A stretch of DNA of 64,000 bases from assembly GCF_014204515.1 (NCBI RefSeq), contig NZ_JACHLI010000024.1:50658-114657 (forward strand), written 5' to 3'. The position numbers were made by a program, and so were the translations under genes. The notes below the pieces were generated by a model that saw only the letters and a list, made by a program, of their open reading frames with translations, was not told the DNA's origin and ran no database searches. The DNA is from Pseudomonas nitroreducens (lineage in GTDB: Bacteria > Pseudomonadota > Gammaproteobacteria > Pseudomonadales > Pseudomonadaceae). The stretch's first letter is position 1. Each line of letters begins with the position of its first letter. This document shows, piece by piece, positions 32,450 through 40,830 of this stretch.

Positions 32450-33933
32450 GGCTGTCCGCCCTGCGCGACGTCGGCCGAGCGCCGGCGCTGCCCCTGCGTA
32501 TCGAACTGGAAGACGGCGCCGGCCCGGCCGAGCTGCGCCTGGACCGCCTGCTGCGCGTGTTGCCCGGCCAGCGCTATGTCGGTGCGGCCAATTGGCGCGG
32601 CCGCGCGGTGCTGGCCAAATTGCTGGTGGGCAGTCGTGCGGCGAAGCAGTTCCAGCGCGAACTCGACGGCGTGCGCCTGCTCGCCGAACAGGGCCTGACC
32701 ACCCCGGCGCTGCTGGCCGACGGCCTGAAGGACGGCGAGGGCGGTTGGCTGCTCTTCGAGTTTCTCGACAACGCCCAGAGCCTCTGGGATGCCTGGCGAG
32801 CCGTGGAAGGCGAGCCGCTGCTGTCCGACGCGCAGAGCGCGGTCATCGCCGAGGCGCTGAGCGCCATCGCCCGCATGCACGCCAAGGGCCTGTGGCAGGA
32901 AGACCTGCACCTGGACAACCTGCTGCGCAAGGACGGTGAGCTGTACCTGATCGATGGTGCCGGCATTCGCGCGGAAACCCCAGGCCAGCCGCTGTCGCGC
33001 AAGCGCGTGCTGGAAAACCTCGGGGTGTTCTTCGCCCAGCTGCCGGCCAGCCTCGATCCGTTCCTGGAAGAACTGCTGATCCACTACCTGCTGGCCAACG
33101 GCGAGCACGCGCTGCCGCTGGAAGCCTTGCAGAAGGAGATCGCCCGGGTGCGCCGCTGGCGCGTCGGCGACCTGATGAAGAAGATCGCCCGCGACTGCAG
33201 CCTGTTCAGCGTGTTCAAGGGGCCGTTCGGCCTGCGTGCGGTGCGCCGCGAGGAAGAAGCAGGCCTGCAGCCGCTGCTGGCCGATCCCGACGCCTTCATC
33301 GCCAAGGGGCATCTCTACAAGACCGGCGGCGCAGCGACAGTCGCGCGGGTCGAGCTCGATGGCCGGCCGCTGGTCATCAAGCGTTACAACATCAAGAACC
33401 TGCTGCACTGGTTCAAGCGCTTCTGGCGCCCCAGCCGCGCCTGGGCCTCGTGGCGCGAGGGTAATCGCCTGGACTTCCTCGGCATCGCCACGCCCCGCCC
33501 GCTGGCGGTGATCGAGCGGCGCTGGCTGTGGCTGCGCGGCCCGGCCTTCCTGATTACCGATTACCTCGCCGGTCAGGATATAATCGCCCGTTTCAAACCC
33601 TACCTGGATCAACCGGAGGGGGGCGGCCTGCCGCCGGAATCGGATCTTGTGGCCCTGGACAGACTGTTCGCGGCGCTGGTGCGCGAGCGCATCAGCCACG
33701 GCGACCTCAAGGGGCACAACCTGTTCTGGCAGGAGCAGGGCGAAGGCGGGCAGTGGTCGTTGATCGACCTGGATGCCATGCAGCGCCACTCGCGAGATGC
33801 GAGCTTCGCCCGCGCCTATGCCCGCGACCGGGCGCGCTTCCTGCGCAACTGGCCGACCGGCAGCGCACTGCACCAGCTGCTCGACGAACGTTTACCGCGG
33901 GTGCCTGGCACCCGCCCAGATGAAAGAGGCTAG
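32446..33933 (+). CDS. Tandem double-kinase protein of the LPS core operon
   Basis: 495 residues containing two kinase folds in one chain. Domain 1 (about 1-240) has catalytic loop QEDLHLDNLL (D153) and LIDGAG (D170) but no clear ATP lysine beyond VLAKLLVG. Domain 2 (about 270-490) has K312 (VIKRYN), SHGDLKGHNLFW (D420) and LIDLDAM (D441). It corresponds by position to PA5006, implicated with WapP and WapQ in core phosphorylation. Coupled to wapQ through ATGA, and 5 nt before wapO. Confidence 0.85.
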   Translation: MRLSALRDVGRAPALPLRIELEDGAGPAELRLDRLLRVLPGQRYVGAANWRGRAVLAKLLVGSRAAKQFQRELDGVRLLAEQGLTTPALLADGLKDGEGGWLLFEFLDNAQSLWDAWRAVEGEPLLSDAQSAVIAEALSAIARMHAKGLWQEDLHLDNLLRKDGELYLIDGAGIRAETPGQPLSRKRVLENLGVFFAQLPASLDPFLEELLIHYLLANGEHALPLEALQKEIARVRRWRVGDLMKKIARDCSLFSVFKGPFGLRAVRREEEAGLQPLLADPDAFIAKGHLYKTGGAATVARVELDGRPLVIKRYNIKNLLHWFKRFWRPSRAWASWREGNRLDFLGIATPRPLAVIERRWLWLRGPAFLITDYLAGQDIIARFKPYLDQPEGGGLPPESDLVALDRLFAALVRERISHGDLKGHNLFWQEQGEGGQWSLIDLDAMQRHSRDASFARAYARDRARFLRNWPTGSALHQLLDERLPRVPGTRPDERG

Positions 33934-33938
33934 ACCCT

Positions 33939-35678
33939 GTGGCATTGACCATCCTCGGCCTGTCCGGCGCCGTAAGCCATGACCCTTCCGCCGCCCTGTA
34001 CATCGACGGCAAGCTGGTCGCGGCTGTCGAAGAAGAGCGCTTCGTCCGCGACAAGCACGCGAAGAACCGCATGCCCTACGAGTCGGCCAAGTTCTGCCTG
34101 GAACAGGCCGGGATCAAGCCGTCGGACGTTGACGTGGTGGCCATTCCCTTCGCCCCCATCAGCATCCTCGACAAGGCCCGCTGGCACTACGCCAAGCGCT
34201 ACGCCTACGCGCCGGACCGCGCGCTGGACGCCATCCTGCTCGGCAACCGCCGCTACCACCGCTACTACAAGCGCATCCAGTGGTGCCTGCAGCAGCTGGG
34301 CTTCGACCTGAAGAAGACCAAGATCCAGCCGGTCGAGCACCACCTGGCCCACGCCTCCAGTGCCTACCACTGCTCGGGCTTCAAGGAGAAGACGGCGATC
34401 CTCGGGATCGACGGCAAGGGCGAGTACGCCACCACCTTCTTCGGCTACGGCGAGAACGGCAAGATCCACAAGATCAAGGAGTTCTACGATCCGGACTCCC
34501 TGGGCGGCCTGTACGGCGCGCTGACCGAGTACCTGGGCTTCGACATGCTCGATGGCGAGTTCAAGGTCATGGGCATGGCGCCCTACGGCGACGCCAGCAA
34601 GTACGATTTCTCCCGTCTGGCCAAGTTCGAGAACGGCGAGCTGATCATCAACACCGAGTACGCCAACGTCATCGGTTTCCGTCGCTACAAGGAAAAGGGC
34701 AAGGGCTACTACTTCTCGCCCAAGCTGATCGAGTGGCTCGGTCCGAAGCGTGAAGGCGACATCGCCGACGATCCCTACATCCACTACGCCGCCAGCATCC
34801 AGGCGCTGTTCGAGAAGCTGGCGCTGGAGATGATGGATTACTACCTGGGCGACATCATCCGCGAGACCGGCAAGATCGCCTTCGCCGGCGGCTGCGCGCT
34901 GAACGTCAAGCTCAACCAGAAGATCATCGCCCGTCCCGAGGTCAAGGAGCTGTACGTACAGCCCGCGGCCAGCGACGCCGGCACCGCCGTTGGCGCCGCC
35001 GCGTACGTATCCTGGGAGCGCGGCGTGCCGGTCGAGAAGATGGAGCACGTCTACCTCGGTCCGGAATACAGCAACGAAGACGTCATCGCCGCCTGCGCCC
35101 GCCACGAGGCCAAGCCGCAATGGCGCAAGATCGACAACGTCCCCGAGCACATCGCCAAGGTGCTGGTCGAGGGCAATCCCGTGGCCTGGTTCCAGGGTCG
35201 CCTGGAGTTCGGCCCGCGCGCCCTGGGCGGCCGTTCGATCATCGGTTGCCCGAGCATTGCCGGCGTGGCCGACCGCATCAACGCGCAGATCAAGTTCCGC
35301 GAGCGCTGGAGGCCGTTCTGCCCGTCGATGCTCGATACCGTCGGCCCGCAGATGTTCAAGATCGACCACCCGGCGCCCTTCATGACCTTCACCTTCGAAG
35401 TCAACGAAGAGTGGAAAACCCGAGTGCCGGAAGTCGTCCACGAAGACGGCACCTCCCGTGCCCAGGTGCTCAAGCGCGAGTTCAACCCGCGCTACTACGA
35501 CATGATGAAGGAGCTGGAGAAGCTCACCGGCAACGGCGTGGCGCTCAACACCTCGCTGAACCGCCGCGGCGAGCCGATGGTCTGCTCGCCCACCGACGCC
35601 CTGAACATGTTCTACGGCTCGGACCTGCAGTACCTGATCATGCAGGACATCCTGGTGGTCAAGGACGGCGTGCAGTGA
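33939..35678 (+). CDS. wapO: LPS core carbamoyltransferase
   Basis: 579-residue NodU/CmcH-type O-carbamoyltransferase that puts the 7-O-carbamoyl group on heptose II of the Pseudomonas core. GTG start (VALTILGLSGAVSHDPSAAL) with AGAGG upstream. The N-terminal Kae1-like half carries the metal/carbamoyl-adenylate histidines (VEHHLAHASSAYHCSGF) and LGIDGKGEYATTFFG; the C-terminal half has WFQGRLEFGPRALGGRSIIG and GEPMVCSPTDALNMFYGSDLQYLIM. Full length. Corresponds to PA5005. Last of the conserved core block before the variable section. Confidence 0.93.
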   Translation: MALTILGLSGAVSHDPSAALYIDGKLVAAVEEERFVRDKHAKNRMPYESAKFCLEQAGIKPSDVDVVAIPFAPISILDKARWHYAKRYAYAPDRALDAILLGNRRYHRYYKRIQWCLQQLGFDLKKTKIQPVEHHLAHASSAYHCSGFKEKTAILGIDGKGEYATTFFGYGENGKIHKIKEFYDPDSLGGLYGALTEYLGFDMLDGEFKVMGMAPYGDASKYDFSRLAKFENGELIINTEYANVIGFRRYKEKGKGYYFSPKLIEWLGPKREGDIADDPYIHYAASIQALFEKLALEMMDYYLGDIIRETGKIAFAGGCALNVKLNQKIIARPEVKELYVQPAASDAGTAVGAAAYVSWERGVPVEKMEHVYLGPEYSNEDVIAACARHEAKPQWRKIDNVPEHIAKVLVEGNPVAWFQGRLEFGPRALGGRSIIGCPSIAGVADRINAQIKFRERWRPFCPSMLDTVGPQMFKIDHPAPFMTFTFEVNEEWKTRVPEVVHEDGTSRAQVLKREFNPRYYDMMKELEKLTGNGVALNTSLNRRGEPMVCSPTDALNMFYGSDLQYLIMQDILVVKDGVQ

Positions 35679-35694
35679 TCCTCGGAGCGCCTGC

Positions 35695-36663
35695 ATGCGT
35701 ATCCTGATCATCAACCGGCAGGAGCGTGCGCGCTCGCTGGATACCCTCTATGAAGGCCTGATCGCGCTGAACCCCGGTTCGCGCATGATCAAGCTGAGCA
35801 AGGAGGAAATCCGCGACCTGCCGCGTACGCTCGCCAGGCTCGACACCACCGGCTTCGAGCGGGTCCTCTTCGATATCCCCCTGCGCCGCGCCGCGCACGC
35901 CTTCGACAGCGTGCGCGCCCTGCCAGGGTTGGTCTACTACGAAGAGGACGCGTACCAGGAGTTCATGGGCGAGAGCAAGTTCTACGGCAAGTTCCTGCGC
36001 TTCTTCCATTCGCTCAAGGGTGCGCCGGTGATCTACACCAGCGAATCCGTGCGCGCCTATTTCGCCCAGCAGGGCGTCAATGCGCACTTCGTGGCCAAGG
36101 CCTTCGACGATCGCCAGCTCAAGGACCTGGGGCTGCCGCGCGATATCGACCTGGCCTTCGTCGGCCGGGTGAAGAGCAAGGTCTACGGCCGGCGCAAGGA
36201 GCTGCTCGACCAGGTGGCCGAGCAGACCCCGCTGCAGCTGCTGCGTACCGAGAATCCGGACGAGTACCTCACGGTGCTCAACCGCATCCGCTGCTTCCTC
36301 AGCGCGGACATCGGTTTCAACGAGTACATGGCGAAGAACTTCGAGGCCATGGCCTGTGGCTGCGTGCTGGTCGCCAAGCGCCAGCCCACCGAGGATGCCC
36401 TGCTCGGGCTGGTCGACATGCACAACGTGGTGCACTACGACACCCTCGAGGAGCTGATGGAGAAATACCGCCAGCTGCTGGCCGATCCGCAGCAGGCGCA
36501 GGCCATCGCCCGTGCGGGGCATGACCTGGTGTTCGAGCGGCATCGCCTGAGTCAGCGCGCCGAGGAGTTCTCGCGGGTGCTCGCGCTGCCTCACCCGAAT
36601 CCCCATGGAATCAGTCGTCCGGGTTTCTTCCGGCGGCTCGGGTCGCTGTTCTCCCGCGCCTGA
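35695..36663 (+). CDS. Glycosyltransferase, Glyco_trans_1_2 (CgeB-like) type
   Basis: 322 residues, start MRILIINRQERARSLDTLYEG, 17 nt after wapO. The C-terminal half matches the short GT-B donor domain: IDLAFVGRVKSKVYGRRKELLDQV, then YMAKNFEAMACGCVLVAKRQPTED and the closing helix DPQQAQAIARAGHDLVFERHRLSQRAEEF. Likely a core-oligosaccharide glycosyltransferase acting on the cytoplasmic side. It holds the position of wapH (PA5004) but is shorter than I expect for that protein, so no symbol is given. Donor and acceptor unknown. Confidence 0.78.
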   Translation: MRILIINRQERARSLDTLYEGLIALNPGSRMIKLSKEEIRDLPRTLARLDTTGFERVLFDIPLRRAAHAFDSVRALPGLVYYEEDAYQEFMGESKFYGKFLRFFHSLKGAPVIYTSESVRAYFAQQGVNAHFVAKAFDDRQLKDLGLPRDIDLAFVGRVKSKVYGRRKELLDQVAEQTPLQLLRTENPDEYLTVLNRIRCFLSADIGFNEYMAKNFEAMACGCVLVAKRQPTEDALLGLVDMHNVVHYDTLEELMEKYRQLLADPQQAQAIARAGHDLVFERHRLSQRAEEFSRVLALPHPNPHGISRPGFFRRLGSLFSRA

Positions 36664-36700
36664 GGCGCGGGTGGCGGCCCCGCAACAGCAGGGTCTGAGC

Positions 36701-38044
36701 ATGAAGATCACGATTTTCGGAAGCGGTTACGTCGGTCTGGTGACGGGGGCCTGCCTGGCGGATGCCGGTCACCAGGTGATCTGCGTCGATACCAACAGCG
36801 AGCGCACGCAGATGCTCTGCCAGGGGCAGATCCCGATCTACGAGCCGGGCCTGGACGTCATGGTGCGCAACAACCTGGCCGCCGGTCGCATTCGCTTCAC
36901 CGAAGACGCGGCCGAGGCGATCGCCTTCGGCACGCTGCTATTCATCGCCGTCGGCACGCCGCCGGACGAGAACGGCTCCGCCGACCTGACCTACGTGCTC
37001 AATGTGGCGCGCACCATCGGCCAGCACATCGACGGCTACAAGGTGGTGGTGAACAAGTCCACCGTACCGGTCGGCACTGCCGACAAGGTCCGCGCGGCGG
37101 TGCTCGAGGAGCAGCGCAAGCGTGGCGCCGAAGTCCGCTTCGATGTCTGCTCGAACCCCGAATTCCTCAAGGAAGGCGCGGCGATCGAAGACTTCACCCG
37201 CGGCCCGCGCATCGTCGTCGGTACCGATTCGGAGGAAGTGCGGACGCTGATGCGCGAGTGCTACGCGCCCTACAACCGCAACCACGACAAGCTGTTCTTC
37301 ATGGGCGTGCGCGCCTCGGAACTGACCAAGTACGCCGCCAATGCCATGCTGGCGACCAAGATCAGCTTCATGAACGAGATCGCCAACATCGCCGAACGCG
37401 TGGGCGCCGACGTCGAGCAGGTGCGCCTGGGGATCGGTTCCGATCCGCGCATCGGCTATCACTTCATCTATCCCGGTTGTGGCTACGGCGGCTCCTGTTT
37501 CCCGAAGGATGTACAGGCGCTGGAGCGCACTGCCAGCGAGATCGGTTACGACGCCGAGCTGCTGCGGGCGGTGGAGCGGGTCAACGACCGGCAGAAACAC
37601 GTGCTGCTGCGCAAGCTGCTCCAGGCTTTCGATGGTGAGCTCGGCGGGCTGACCGTGGGCATCTGGGGGCTGGCGTTCAAGCCCAACACCGATGATATCC
37701 GCGAGGCACCCAGCCGCGTGCTGATGGAGGCGCTCTGGGAGCGCGGCGCGCGCGTGCGCGCCTACGATCCGGTGGCCTCCCACGAGATCGGCCGGGTGTA
37801 CGGCGAGCGGGCCGACCTGGAGCTGGTCGGCAGCCGCGAAGCGGTGCTGGAAGGCGCGGACGTCCTGGTGATCTGCACCGAGTGGAAGGAATTCCGCGCG
37901 GTGGACTTTGCCTGGCTGGCCAGGACCCTGCGCCGCCCGGTGATCGTCGACGGGCGCAACCTCTACAACCCGGACGAAGTACGCGCCGCCGGCCTGCTCT
38001 ATTTCGCCGTGGGCCGCGGTGATTCGCTGGAGAAGGACGTCTGA
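36701..38044 (+). CDS. ugd: UDP-glucose 6-dehydrogenase
   Basis: 447 residues; oxidises UDP-glucose to UDP-glucuronate with two NAD+. Start MKITIFGSGYVGLVTGACLADAGH (NAD-binding GxGxxG), substrate region EFLKEGAAIEDFTRGPRIVVG, catalytic cysteine C266 in GYGGSCFPKDV, and C-terminal WGLAFKPNTDDIREAPS. It overlaps the next gene by 1 nt, so it is committed to this transcript. To my knowledge PAO1 keeps ugd outside the core locus; its presence here implies that UDP-GlcA or a derivative (GalA, Ara4N) feeds nearby transferases. Confidence 0.95.
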   Translation: MKITIFGSGYVGLVTGACLADAGHQVICVDTNSERTQMLCQGQIPIYEPGLDVMVRNNLAAGRIRFTEDAAEAIAFGTLLFIAVGTPPDENGSADLTYVLNVARTIGQHIDGYKVVVNKSTVPVGTADKVRAAVLEEQRKRGAEVRFDVCSNPEFLKEGAAIEDFTRGPRIVVGTDSEEVRTLMRECYAPYNRNHDKLFFMGVRASELTKYAANAMLATKISFMNEIANIAERVGADVEQVRLGIGSDPRIGYHFIYPGCGYGGSCFPKDVQALERTASEIGYDAELLRAVERVNDRQKHVLLRKLLQAFDGELGGLTVGIWGLAFKPNTDDIREAPSRVLMEALWERGARVRAYDPVASHEIGRVYGERADLELVGSREAVLEGADVLVICTEWKEFRAVDFAWLARTLRRPVIVDGRNLYNPDEVRAAGLLYFAVGRGDSLEKDV

Positions 38045-38919
38045 TGGGGCGTCGCTCGGAGGGCTCGAAGCTCGCCCGCAGGTTCCGCAAGTACCGCACC
38101 CGCCTGCAGCGCCAGTGGCTGTTGCTGCGCTACGCCCTGGCCAATCGCCTGGGCCGGCGCAGGGTCGTGGCCGAGGGCGGCCCCGTGGTCTCGCTGACGA
38201 GCTATTCGACCCGGCTGCGCAAGGTGCATGTCACCCTGGAGTCCATCGCGGCTGGCCGCCTGCTGCCGTCGCGGCTGATTCTCTGGGTCGATGAAGAGAA
38301 GACCCTGGCCGACCTCCCGGCGCCACTGCGGCGCCTGCAGGCGCGGGGGCTGGAAGTAAAGCGCTGCAATAATTACGGACCGCACAAGAAATACTTTCCG
38401 TATGTCCAGGGTGAGAGAATCGGCGCGCCGCTGGTCACCGCCGATGACGATGTGCTCTATCCCGGCGACTGGCTGGCAGGGCTGCAGGCGGCTCATCGGC
38501 AGACCCCCGAGCAGGTGGTCTGCTACATGGCCAAGCAGGTCGGCATCGAAGGCGGCGTGATCCAGCCCTATCACGGCTGGACGACGCAATTGGACAAGGC
38601 TCCCAGCGTGCGCAATTTCGCCATCGGTGTTTCTGGCGTCCTCTATCCGGCAGCGCTGCAGCAGGTGCTCAAGCGCGAGGGGGAGGCATTCGTCCAGGTG
38701 ACGCCCAGGGCCGATGACATCTGGCTGCACTGGCAGGCCCTGCGCTCGGGGGTGAAGGTGCGGCAGATTTCCGACAGCGACGAGCATTTCCTCAGCGTGC
38801 CGGGAACCCAGGACATCGCCCTGTACAGTTCGAACCTCAAGCAGGGTGGCAACGACCAGGTCATTGCCAGGCTCTACACGGCGGACGATATCGCCACGAT
38901 GTTGAAGGATCGGTCCTGA
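38044..38919 (+). CDS. Putative glycosyltransferase of the outer-core cassette
   Basis: 291 residues. The N terminus is very basic (KLARRFRKYRTRLQRQ). It has the GT-A-like sequence VVSLTSYSTRLRKVHVTLESI, PSRLILWVDEE and a nucleotide-sugar/metal motif PLVTADDDVLYPGDWL (triple Asp). A second conserved-looking region RADDIWLHWQAL could hold the catalytic base. The ugd stop and this start share TGATG, suggesting it uses the uronic-acid product. Family assignment is by motif only; specificity unknown. Confidence 0.68.
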   Translation: MGRRSEGSKLARRFRKYRTRLQRQWLLLRYALANRLGRRRVVAEGGPVVSLTSYSTRLRKVHVTLESIAAGRLLPSRLILWVDEEKTLADLPAPLRRLQARGLEVKRCNNYGPHKKYFPYVQGERIGAPLVTADDDVLYPGDWLAGLQAAHRQTPEQVVCYMAKQVGIEGGVIQPYHGWTTQLDKAPSVRNFAIGVSGVLYPAALQQVLKREGEAFVQVTPRADDIWLHWQALRSGVKVRQISDSDEHFLSVPGTQDIALYSSNLKQGGNDQVIARLYTADDIATMLKDRS

Positions 38920-39534
38920 ATGCTGGCTGCTGCACAACAATCCCTCGAGCGGCTTTCACCGCAGCTGCTGGCGCGGATCACGGCGTCGCGCCGGGTGATC
39001 CTGCTGGCGAACAATCCGGCGATCACCCGCGAGCACCTCGAGGCGCTGGCCCTGACCGCGGACGACCTGGTGGTGAGCTTCAACAAGTGCCGCAATCGCA
39101 CGCTGTTGCGCCGCCAGTGGCACAACCTGTTCATTCATCGGCACAACTACCGCAAGGGCGGCTACTTCGGCTTCCCCTACAAGGGCTGGCTGCGCCTGTT
39201 CCCCTGGTTCAACTCGCGCTTCCACAGCGTGCTGCTGGGCGGTGAGGCCGAGTCCCTGCCGGCATCGCACCGGGGCGCTTCGTTCCTGCCCCTGCGGCAG
39301 CCGTTCCCGGCCCTGGAAGGCTATCCCTACGAGCGCCTGCCGACTCGTGGCGGGCCTTCCACCGGCTTCTACGCCGTGGCGTTCTTCGACTACGTGAAGC
39401 GTCTCAAGCAGGCGGACTACGAGATCATCCTGGTCGGTTTCTCCGATGAGGGGGGCTCGTTCTGGGACGGCCATGCCTGGGACTTCGAGCGCGAGTGGAC
39501 GCGCGCTTCCGCAGTCACCGTCATCCAGCTCTAA
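38920..39534 (+). CDS. Small putative transferase with GT29-like PSTG motif
   Basis: 204 residues, starting immediately after the previous stop. No firm family. It begins with a helix then VILLANNPAITREHLEAL (a Rossmann-like first strand and loop) and later has DDLVVSFNKC, GGPSTGFYAVAFFDYV and YEIILVGFSDEGGSFWDGHAWDFE. The P-S-T-G stretch before a helix, with an aspartate/histidine-rich C-terminal part, recalls the sialyltransferase-like GT29 fold used in some capsule and LPS loci. No membrane segment or signal peptide. Likely acts with its neighbours on the outer core; weak assignment. Confidence 0.5.
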   Translation: MLAAAQQSLERLSPQLLARITASRRVILLANNPAITREHLEALALTADDLVVSFNKCRNRTLLRRQWHNLFIHRHNYRKGGYFGFPYKGWLRLFPWFNSRFHSVLLGGEAESLPASHRGASFLPLRQPFPALEGYPYERLPTRGGPSTGFYAVAFFDYVKRLKQADYEIILVGFSDEGGSFWDGHAWDFEREWTRASAVTVIQL

Positions 39535-39587
39535 TCTTCGGCGGCGGTACGGACTGCCGCTGCTCACTGACTTGCCAGCGTGGTGTT

Positions 39588-40793
39588 ATGCAACTCGAAA
39601 GACGGTCGGATTGGTTGAAACTGGTGGGACTGGCCTTCGCGGTCGTCACGCTGAGCATGCTGGTGGTGGGGCGCTTCTGGTGGCCGACGGAAAACGGTGA
39701 CTGGCTGAAGAGCATTCGCCTGGGCGCCTTCCTGGCGGTGATCTTCCTGTCGCTGGAACTGTTCCGCGAGCGCGCGCGGCTGGCCACGGCGGCATTCCTG
39801 CTCTACCTGGTGTTCTGGGTGGGGTTGCTGCTCAACTCGATCCTCACCGACTCGCCGAGCTCGGTGAAGCAGTTGCTGGTGATCCTGTTCTTCACCTGGG
39901 TGGTGATGGTCATGGGCGGCCGCGAAAGCCGGCCGTGGCTGTTCGTGCTCGGGCTCGACGCCCTGTCCGGCGCCGCATTCGCCGGCTTCTCGCTGGTCAA
40001 CAAGGCGCTCATGGGGCAGTTCGATGTCAGCTACCGGATGATGAACATCAAGGACTCCGGTATCCCCGGCATCGCCGATTTCGGCATCACCATCGAGGCG
40101 GGCATGCACTATGCGTTCTGCTTCATCGTTGCCGTGTGGCTGCTGCTGCGGGTCCGTCACTGGGCGCTGCGCACGCTCTGGCTGGTGTGCTCTGCGGTGC
40201 TGTTCACCTACCTCTACTTCACCTTTGCCCGTTCGGCCTGGGTTGCCGGCCTGATGGGCGCTGGCGTGCTCGTGCTGTGCATGACCGAGGGGCGCCAGCG
40301 CGTCTTCGCCGTCGGCCTGGCCGTGCTGGCCGGTATCGCCGTGCTGGTGTTCGCCTTCGAGCAGGTGGTCTACGAGTTCGGCTCGCGCGGCCTGACCCAT
40401 CGCGACGAGATCTGGCGGGTGGTGTTCGAGCGCATTGGCGAGGCCTGGTGGTTCGGCCATGGCTCGCACACCGAGCTGGGCAAGGTCACCCTGTCCACCG
40501 GACAGGTCGTGCGCAACCCGCACAGCCTGTACATGGAAGTGCTCTACCAGTTCGGCCTGGTCGGCTTGTTCAGCATGCTGCTGGCGATGGCGGCGTGCAT
40601 CCGCGGCGCCTGGAAGGCGCACTCGCAGTTCGCGCGGCTGTGGTTCTCGGTGATGGTGGCGGCGGCGGTGGTGATGACCGTCGAGCTGCACTTCTTCGTG
40701 GCGGCGCCGAACCTGGTGTGGATGTGGTTCTGGCTGCCGATGGCCGGTTGCCTGGCGGTGGCGACCCAGCACAAGGTCGACCGCCCGGCCTGA
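39588..40793 (+). CDS. waaL: O-antigen ligase
   Basis: 401-residue polytopic inner-membrane protein (about 11-12 hydrophobic segments) that joins undecaprenol-linked O antigen to lipid A-core in the periplasm. Start MQLERRSDWLKLVG. R215 (YFTFARSAWVAG) matches the arginine known to be essential in P. aeruginosa WaaL, and H312 in the Wzy_C loop RNPHSLYMEVLYQFGLVG matches the essential periplasmic histidine. Corresponds to PA4999. Last plus-strand gene of the cassette, ended by a bidirectional hairpin. Confidence 0.92.
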   Translation: MQLERRSDWLKLVGLAFAVVTLSMLVVGRFWWPTENGDWLKSIRLGAFLAVIFLSLELFRERARLATAAFLLYLVFWVGLLLNSILTDSPSSVKQLLVILFFTWVVMVMGGRESRPWLFVLGLDALSGAAFAGFSLVNKALMGQFDVSYRMMNIKDSGIPGIADFGITIEAGMHYAFCFIVAVWLLLRVRHWALRTLWLVCSAVLFTYLYFTFARSAWVAGLMGAGVLVLCMTEGRQRVFAVGLAVLAGIAVLVFAFEQVVYEFGSRGLTHRDEIWRVVFERIGEAWWFGHGSHTELGKVTLSTGQVVRNPHSLYMEVLYQFGLVGLFSMLLAMAACIRGAWKAHSQFARLWFSVMVAAAVVMTVELHFFVAAPNLVWMWFWLPMAGCLAVATQHKVDRPA

Positions 40794-40800
40794 GGGGAGG

Positions 40801-40823
40801 GGCCGTCACGCCAGGTGACGGCC
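40801..40823. terminator. Shared convergent hairpin, waaL and the minus-strand glycosyltransferase gene
   Basis: ggccgtcac-gccag-gtgacggcc is a perfect 9-bp stem sitting in the 37-nt gap between the convergent stop codons. No T-run on either side, so bidirectional termination is inferred from position. Confidence 0.6.
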
Positions 40824-40830
40824 CGGACGA

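Noticed and set aside
33579..33584. Consensus TATAAT inside the double-kinase gene, possibly a promoter for wapO
   Set aside because: No -35 at 16-18 nt (accgat/taccga), and it is 355 nt before wapO within codons for an ordinary kinase region.
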